Origin: an uncultured Clostridia bacterium
Lineage (GTDB): Bacteria; Bacillota_A; Clostridia; Oscillospirales; Acutalibacteraceae
Assembly: GCA_937891215.1 (NCBI GenBank)
Contig: CALAEU010000186.1
Location: forward strand, 1-10,919
Direction: 5' to 3'
DNA: 10,919 nt
In this document: positions 7,155 to 10,919 of the stretch, one piece after another
Numbering within the stretch: position 1 is the first letter of the stretch
How the letters are laid out: each line of letters starts with the position of its first letter
The notes under the pieces: model-generated
Databases searched by the model: none
Told to the model about the DNA's origin: nothing
What the model saw: only the letters and a program-made list of their open reading frames with translations
Made by a program: the position numbers and the translations under genes

Positions 7155-8510
7155 ATGGCAGAAAAAAGAAGCACCTTTTCAGGTAAATTAGGTTTTGTTC
7201 TTGCTACTGCAGGTTCTGCGGTTGGTCTTGGCAATATCTGGCGTTTCCCATATCTCGCCGCAAAATACGGTGGCGGTATATTTTTACTCGTGTATCTTGT
7301 TTTAGCACTCACATTTGGTTTTGCTTTAATGTGTGCAGAAATTGCAATAGGCAGAAAAACAGGGGTAAGTGCAATTGAAGCATTTGGTAAACTCAATAAA
7401 AAGTTTAAATTTGTTGGTTTGCTTTGTTCAATAGTGCCTATTATAATTCTCCCTTACTACTCTGTAATTGGTGGTTGGATTATTAAATATTGCACAGTGT
7501 TTATAACAGGAAATATTTCATCTGCCGCAACAGACGGATTTTTTGATTCATTTATTTCTGCACCGGCAGAACCGCTTTTATGGTTTGCAATTTATATTGG
7601 TCTTACTGCACTGGTTGTGCTTTTAGGTGTTGAAAAAGGCATTGAAAAAGTAAGTAAAATTATGATGCCTGTACTTGTTGTGCTCACAATATTTATTGCA
7701 GGATACTCAATGTTTATGCCGGGTGCTTTAGAGGGTGTCAAGTTTTATCTTATGCCTGATTTTTCAAAATTCTCTGCAACAACAGTTCTTGCGGCAATGG
7801 GTCAACTTTTTTACTCAATGTCACTTGCTATGGGTATTATGATTACTTACGGCTCATATATGAAAAAAGATGTAAGTCTTGAAGGTTCTGTAAAACAGAT
7901 TGAACTTTTTGATACCGGTATTGCTTTCTTAGCAGGTCTTATGATTATCCCTGCGGTTTTCTCATTCTCAGGCGGTGACGAGAGTGCGTTGGGTAAAGGT
8001 CCTGGCCTTATGTTTGTTACACTTCCAAAAGTATTTGAAAGTATGGCAGGCGGCACAATAGTAGGTTTATTGTTCTTTATATTGGTGCTTTTTGCCGCAC
8101 TTACTTCTTCAATTTCTCTTATGGAAACAGTTGTTTCTATTGTAAAAGATAAAACTGGTCTTTCAAGAAATAAGACCTTAGTTATAGTTTTAGTCGGTTC
8201 AATAATTTTAGGTGCACTTTCTGCTCTTGGCTATGGTACACTTGCAGATATTAAAATTATTGGTATGGCTTTCCTTGATTTCTTTGACTTTATAAGTAAC
8301 AGTGTTTTGATGCCAATTGTTGCATTTTTAACTTGTATCTTTGTTGGTTACATTATAAAACCTGATATGTTTATTGAAGAAATTGAACTCACCGGTAAAT
8401 TCAAAAGAAAGAAACTTTTCTTAATAGTTATAAAATACTTTGCACCTATTTGCATTGTTTTAATTCTTATTTCATCAGTTCTTGATGCGTTGGGAATTGT
8501 AAAAATTTAG
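7155..8510 (+). CDS. Sodium-dependent amino acid symporter, NSS/SNF family (LeuT/MhsT-like)
   Basis: This 451-residue inner-membrane protein belongs to the neurotransmitter:sodium symporter family (TC 2.A.22), which couples uptake of amino acids to Na+ in bacteria. TM1 carries the family signature GLGNIWRFPY (24-33, with N27 of the Na1 site and gating R30); TM6 shows GQLFYSMSLAMG...ITYGSYM (from about 217); TM8 has FAALTSSISLMETVVS, with A315, T317 and S318 matching the Na2-site ALTSS of LeuT. I count 11 membrane segments, the number seen in short bacterial members such as Tyt1 and MhsT, rather than 12. The substrate cannot be read from sequence; hydrophobic or aromatic amino acids are typical. 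I chose ATG at 7155 over the in-frame ATG at 7143 because AAAGGA ends just before 7143, leaving no room for it as a start. It is transcribed alone, with its own promoter and terminator. Confidence 0.93.
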   Translation: MAEKRSTFSGKLGFVLATAGSAVGLGNIWRFPYLAAKYGGGIFLLVYLVLALTFGFALMCAEIAIGRKTGVSAIEAFGKLNKKFKFVGLLCSIVPIIILPYYSVIGGWIIKYCTVFITGNISSAATDGFFDSFISAPAEPLLWFAIYIGLTALVVLLGVEKGIEKVSKIMMPVLVVLTIFIAGYSMFMPGALEGVKFYLMPDFSKFSATTVLAAMGQLFYSMSLAMGIMITYGSYMKKDVSLEGSVKQIELFDTGIAFLAGLMIIPAVFSFSGGDESALGKGPGLMFVTLPKVFESMAGGTIVGLLFFILVLFAALTSSISLMETVVSIVKDKTGLSRNKTLVIVLVGSIILGALSALGYGTLADIKIIGMAFLDFFDFISNSVLMPIVAFLTCIFVGYIIKPDMFIEEIELTGKFKRKKLFLIVIKYFAPICIVLILISSVLDALGIVKI

Positions 8511-8533
8511 TTCTTTGAACTAAATTTTTACAA
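8497..8533 (+). terminator. Long perfect hairpin overlapping the symporter stop codon, probable terminator
   Basis: TTGTAAAAATTTAGTTC (8497-8513) is fully complementary to 8517-8533 with a TTT loop: a 17-bp perfect stem whose left arm includes the last codons and the TAG stop (8508-8510). The upper stem TTTAGTTC/GAACTAAA is followed by TTTTT, giving a terminator whose U-tract can pair back with the preceding A-run. The symmetry means it could act in both directions, although nothing transcribes toward it from the right here. Confidence 0.7.
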
Positions 8534-8538
8534 ATAAC

Positions 8539-8567
8539 TTGACAAATTATGGTAAGTGTGTTATTGT
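8539..8567 (+). promoter_or_regulatory. Strong promoter of the peptide/ABC exporter unit
   Basis: A perfect -35 TTGACA (8539-8544) is followed after 17 bp by TATTGT (8562-8567, 4 of 6), with TG at 8559-8560 forming an extended -10. This is the best -35 in the window. The predicted start of transcription is about 8574, at the edge of a palindrome. Confidence 0.75.
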
Positions 8568-8573
8568 GAAAAA

Positions 8574-8585
8574 ACATTCGAATGT
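8574..8585. promoter_or_regulatory. 12-bp perfect palindrome at the predicted transcription start, possible operator
   Basis: ACATTCGAATGT is perfectly self-complementary and covers roughly +1 to +12 of the predicted transcript. A repressor bound there would block initiation or early elongation. It differs from the Firmicute SOS box and from CIRCE. No regulator gene is within view. Its position makes chance less likely, but a single 12-bp palindrome is weak evidence. Confidence 0.4.
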
Positions 8586-8616
8586 AAAAATAGATTTATG
8601 AAAGGAGTTGGACATA

Positions 8617-8691
8617 ATGATGAATTATATGATTTCAAGAAAAACAGAAAAAATGAACTATCCGGTTGTTGTGTCCATATTCTGCTCTTAA
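8617..8691 (+). CDS. 24-residue peptide upstream of ABC exporters (leader peptide or exported peptide)
   Basis: The reading frame starts at ATG 8617 (a second ATG follows directly at 8620) and ends with TAA at 8689-8691. AAAGGAG (8601-8607) lies 9 bases before the first ATG, one of the best ribosome-binding sites here. The peptide begins MMNYMISRKTEK, has a basic middle (R8, K9, K12) and ends in the hydrophobic PVVVSIFCS with a penultimate Cys. It has no classical signal peptide and no double-glycine leader motif. A strong promoter precedes it and a strong terminator follows 33 bases after its stop, before two ABC exporter genes. It could be a leader peptide whose translation controls read-through (compare bmrB before bmrCD in Bacillus subtilis), or a small secreted signal or modified peptide handled by those exporters. 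I do not recognise the peptide family. Confidence 0.6.
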   Translation: MMNYMISRKTEKMNYPVVVSIFCS

Positions 8692-8734
8692 GTAGTAAAG
8701 ACATATTATATTTATAGTATTATTCCCCGGAAAG
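8658..8734 (+). promoter_or_regulatory. Possible antiterminator pairing and leader RNA structure
   Basis: CTATCCGG (8658-8665, within the peptide codons for Tyr15-Pro16) can pair with CCGGAAAG (8727-8734), the left arm of the terminator, in 7 of 8 positions. Forming this helix would prevent the terminator. An AT-rich hairpin ATATTAT/ATAGTAT (8703-8720) lies between. TGGACA (8609-8614, between the ribosome-binding site and the start codon) is also complementary to TGTCCA (8672-8677) near the end of the peptide gene. These pairings are visible complementarity; whether they form is inference. Confidence 0.35.
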
Positions 8735-8761
8735 TTAAAACTTTTCGGGGTTTTTGTTTTT
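8725..8761 (+). terminator. Strong intrinsic terminator between the peptide gene and the ABC exporter genes
   Basis: CCCCGGAAAG (8725-8734) pairs with CTTTTCGGGG (8741-8750) in a 10-bp stem with one G-U pair and loop TTAAAA, followed by TTTTTGTTTTT. No further promoter of comparable quality was seen between it and the exporter start at 8815. Exporter expression therefore probably depends on read-through, making this an attenuator or a device that sets the peptide:exporter ratio. Confidence 0.88.
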
Positions 8762-8814
8762 ACTGCCTGAGCAGGATTTTGGGGAATTAGCAACTTCCGG
8801 AAATGGAGGTACTA

Positions 8815-10641
8815 ATGAAAGGGAAAAATTTAATTAAAAAGAAAGGGAAAAAATCGACTTTTAAAGATATTATTTATGGGTTGAAAATCCTTAACAAATA
8901 TAGCAAAGGACTTGTGATGACAAGGATAATTGCGATGTTTGGTTTTTGGTTTTTTACTGGTTTTATTGAAGAAATACTATTTTTGAAATATCTTTTAAAT
9001 GCACTTGAAAATGGTTCTTCATTCAGCGAGTTTGTTAAGATTTGCTTGTGCTTTTTAGGTTTATCAATTCTTGGTAAATTTTTATTAAATTATTTTGATT
9101 ATCTTACTTGCGTAAAACATAAAGTGTTTTATAAAAAGATGAACGAAAAAATATTTCAAAAAGCGAAAGAGCTTGATATGGATTGCTTTTATAATCCGGA
9201 ATTTTTTGATAAATACAAAAGAGCAACCGAAGTTATAACAGATAATCATTTTGATGATTTTGCTTATGCTTTTTCTTGTGTTGTGGTAGGTGGTTTTACA
9301 GGAATATTTCTTGTATCTTATGTTGTTTCAGTTGACCCCAAAATGTTATTGCTGCTTTTAACCGGCGTAGTAGTCGTTGCATTTGAAGGTGTGAAAAGTA
9401 AATTAAATATAAACAAAGATAAAGAAATGACTGTTCACAAACGTTCTAAGGCATATATAAAAAGAACCATTTATTTAAGGGAATTTTCAAAGGATATGCG
9501 AACATCAGGAGTTTACGGCGTTCTTCATAAAAGATTTGAAGATGCAGTAAATAAAAACAGAGAAATAATAAAAAAATATGGTTACAAAATTGCTCTGTTA
9601 GAGATGATGACAGGACTTTTTGGTATGGCTCTTCCTGTTGCAACATCTTATGCTTATGCAACATATCGCTATGTTGTAAAAAGGAATCTTGCACTTTCAG
9701 ATTTTTCTGTAATTGTTACAGCTATGAATAACTTGAAAGATGTTGTAAATGATTTAAGTGATGGTATTTCTACTGTTAAAAGGAAATCTATGTATTTTAA
9801 AAATCTTGCAGAGTTTTTAGAATATGAAAATAAGGTTGTAAATGGAACAAAAATAGCAGATGAATTTAAAACACTCGAATTTAAAAATGTTAAGTTTACA
9901 TATCCTGAAGCAAAAGAACCGACACTCAAAAACTTTGACTTTAAATTAGAAAAAGGTCAGACAGTTGCGGTAGTTGGTGAAAACGGTGCAGGTAAATCTA
10001 CATTTATAAAATTACTTTTAAGATTTTATGATGTTGATAGCGGTGAAATTCTATATAATGGTGTTAATATCAAAGAGTATGATATTGACTCTTTAAGAAA
10101 AAGGGTTTCAACAGTTTTTCAGGACTACAAAGTGTTTGCTCTTTCAGTTGCAGAAAATGTTCTGTGCAAAGAAATTACTACAAATGAAGAACTTATAAAA
10201 GCAGTTGAAGCTATGAAAAATAGTGGTGCTTACGATTTTGTAGAGAATTTACCTGAAAAAGAAAACACAGTTATTACCCGTGAGTTTGACGAAAAAGGTG
10301 TTGGACTTTCTGGCGGCGAACAACAAAAATTAGCGGTTGCAAGGGTGTTTGCAAGTAATACAGATTTAGCAATTCTTGACGAGCCATCATCAGCATTTGA
10401 CCCTGTCGCAGAGTATAAGATGTATGAAAACCTTATAAAAGCAACAAAAGATAAAACTGTAATTTACATTTCTCACAGGCTTTCTTCAGCGGTGCTTTCA
10501 GATAATATATTTGTTATATCTGATGGTACAGTAAAAGAAAGCGGTAACCATAAAGAACTTATGGAATTAAATGGGATTTACAGTAATATGTTTACACTTC
10601 AGGCAGAAAACTATAAAAATTCTGAAAGGAGTGTGAGCTGA
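8815..10641 (+). CDS. ABC exporter half-transporter (fused membrane domain and ATPase)
   Basis: This 608-residue protein has a Lys-rich N-terminus, a membrane domain of about six helices (first near 33-58, last near 255-300) and a C-terminal nucleotide-binding domain. It contains the exporter-type coupling-region motif LDMDCFYNPEFFDKYKRA (about 118-135). The ATPase has Walker A GENGAGKST (388-396), Q-loop VFQDY, signature LSGGEQQ (498-504), Walker B ILDEP with D522 and catalytic E523, D-loop SSAFD and H-loop H554, so it looks fully active. It has no N-terminal C39 peptidase domain. I chose ATG 8815 because GGAGG (8805-8809) lies 5 bases upstream; the earlier in-frame ATG at 8803 overlaps that site and lacks one of its own. 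The next gene starts one base after the TGA, so the two products probably form a heterodimer. The substrate (drug, lipid or peptide) is not evident; the upstream short peptide is one candidate. Confidence 0.93.
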   Translation: MKGKNLIKKKGKKSTFKDIIYGLKILNKYSKGLVMTRIIAMFGFWFFTGFIEEILFLKYLLNALENGSSFSEFVKICLCFLGLSILGKFLLNYFDYLTCVKHKVFYKKMNEKIFQKAKELDMDCFYNPEFFDKYKRATEVITDNHFDDFAYAFSCVVVGGFTGIFLVSYVVSVDPKMLLLLLTGVVVVAFEGVKSKLNINKDKEMTVHKRSKAYIKRTIYLREFSKDMRTSGVYGVLHKRFEDAVNKNREIIKKYGYKIALLEMMTGLFGMALPVATSYAYATYRYVVKRNLALSDFSVIVTAMNNLKDVVNDLSDGISTVKRKSMYFKNLAEFLEYENKVVNGTKIADEFKTLEFKNVKFTYPEAKEPTLKNFDFKLEKGQTVAVVGENGAGKSTFIKLLLRFYDVDSGEILYNGVNIKEYDIDSLRKRVSTVFQDYKVFALSVAENVLCKEITTNEELIKAVEAMKNSGAYDFVENLPEKENTVITREFDEKGVGLSGGEQQKLAVARVFASNTDLAILDEPSSAFDPVAEYKMYENLIKATKDKTVIYISHRLSSAVLSDNIFVISDGTVKESGNHKELMELNGIYSNMFTLQAENYKNSERSVS

Positions 10642-10642
10642 T

Positions 10643-10919
10643 ATGAAAAAAGAAAAGATTAAAACAAAACACAGTACATTTTCAAATGTATTTTACCTTT
10701 TAAAAGTTATGTTTAAAATTTCACCCTGGCTTGTTATCGGCGAAATTTTTATGCATACATTGTGTACTTTGCCAGGAAGACTTGTTTCAATAATAGGTCT
10801 TAAATATGTTATTGATGAAGTGCAGAATGGCGGAGAACCAATTAAAATACTATCTGGTATAGGTCTTATACTCATTATACTTGTGTTTGGAGAAACAGTA
10901 AACGGATTGTTTTTTGAGT
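10643..10919 (+). CDS. Second ABC exporter half-transporter, N-terminal 92 residues (cut by right edge)
   Basis: The frame is open from ATG 10643 to the window end. AAAGGAG (10625-10631) sits inside the end of the preceding gene, 11 bases before the start, and only one base separates the two genes, suggesting translational coupling. The visible part has a basic N-terminus (MKKEKIKTKHSTFSNVFYLL) and two hydrophobic segments (about 24-48 and 70-90) joined by a short loop ending in VIDEVQNGG. This matches the start of an ABC exporter membrane domain and resembles the first part of the preceding protein. The ATPase domain, which would show whether this half is catalytically degenerate as in many heterodimeric exporters, lies outside the window. 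Confidence 0.82.
   Translation, partial: MKKEKIKTKHSTFSNVFYLLKVMFKISPWLVIGEIFMHTLCTLPGRLVSIIGLKYVIDEVQNGGEPIKILSGIGLILIILVFGETVNGLFFE

Noticed and set aside
6980..7396. 138-codon open frame on the minus strand
   Set aside because: It overlaps the start of the symporter gene on the opposite strand, crosses the repeat and the symporter promoter, and has no recognisable domain.
8803..8814. Earlier ATG for the first ABC exporter gene
   Set aside because: The ATG at 8803 overlaps the GGAGG site that serves the ATG at 8815 and has no ribosome-binding site upstream.
9446..9929. Two minus-strand frames inside the ABC exporter gene
   Set aside because: Both are antisense to conserved exporter sequence and have no ribosome-binding signals or domains.
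10693..10875. 60-codon minus-strand frame inside the second ABC gene
   Set aside because: Antisense to the membrane-domain coding frame, which continues the operon with a ribosome-binding site and one-base spacing.

Overview
The window looks like chromosomal DNA of a low-GC, AT-rich Firmicute, most likely an anaerobic clostridium (possibly an Oscillospirales/Ruminococcaceae-type gut bacterium). The basis is strong purine-rich Shine-Dalgarno sites (AAGGAG, GGAGG), TATAAT-type promoters often with an extended TG, U-tailed hairpin terminators, and a perfect HrcA/CIRCE operator. The clostridial placement is inferred from sequence style only; there is no rRNA or other taxonomic marker here.

Layout. 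(1) 1-1241, minus strand: the N-terminal 413 residues of the RNA-binding transcription accessory protein Tex, running off the left edge. (2) 1371-2054, plus strand, divergent from tex: a two-helix membrane protein with a PH-like cytoplasmic part and unknown role, closed by a hairpin terminator. (3) 2096-6751: a heat-shock operon with a CIRCE operator, then clpB (disaggregase) and htpG (bacterial Hsp90), 33 bases apart. (4) 6752-7154: a 403-base gap with a near-perfect inverted repeat, a promoter, a candidate ~80-nt small RNA ending in a strong terminator, and three copies (direct, inverted, direct) of a ~24-bp repeat. (5) 7155-8510: an 11-helix sodium:amino-acid symporter of the NSS/SNF (LeuT-like) family, whose stop codon lies inside a 17-bp perfect hairpin. 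(6) 8539-10919: a strong promoter with a 12-bp palindrome at the predicted start of transcription, a 24-residue peptide gene with an excellent ribosome-binding site, a strong terminator, then two adjacent ABC exporter genes, the second cut by the right edge.

How the parts fit. ClpB and HtpG are co-expressed protein-quality-control ATPases, probably derepressed when HrcA is titrated by misfolded protein. The most interesting segment is the promoter-peptide-terminator-exporter unit on the right. It resembles either a ribosome-controlled attenuator for a multidrug-type heterodimeric ABC exporter (as described for bmrB-bmrCD of Bacillus subtilis) or a small exported peptide made in excess over its own exporter. 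The sequence alone does not decide between them. No transposase, tRNA, rRNA or CRISPR array was seen.
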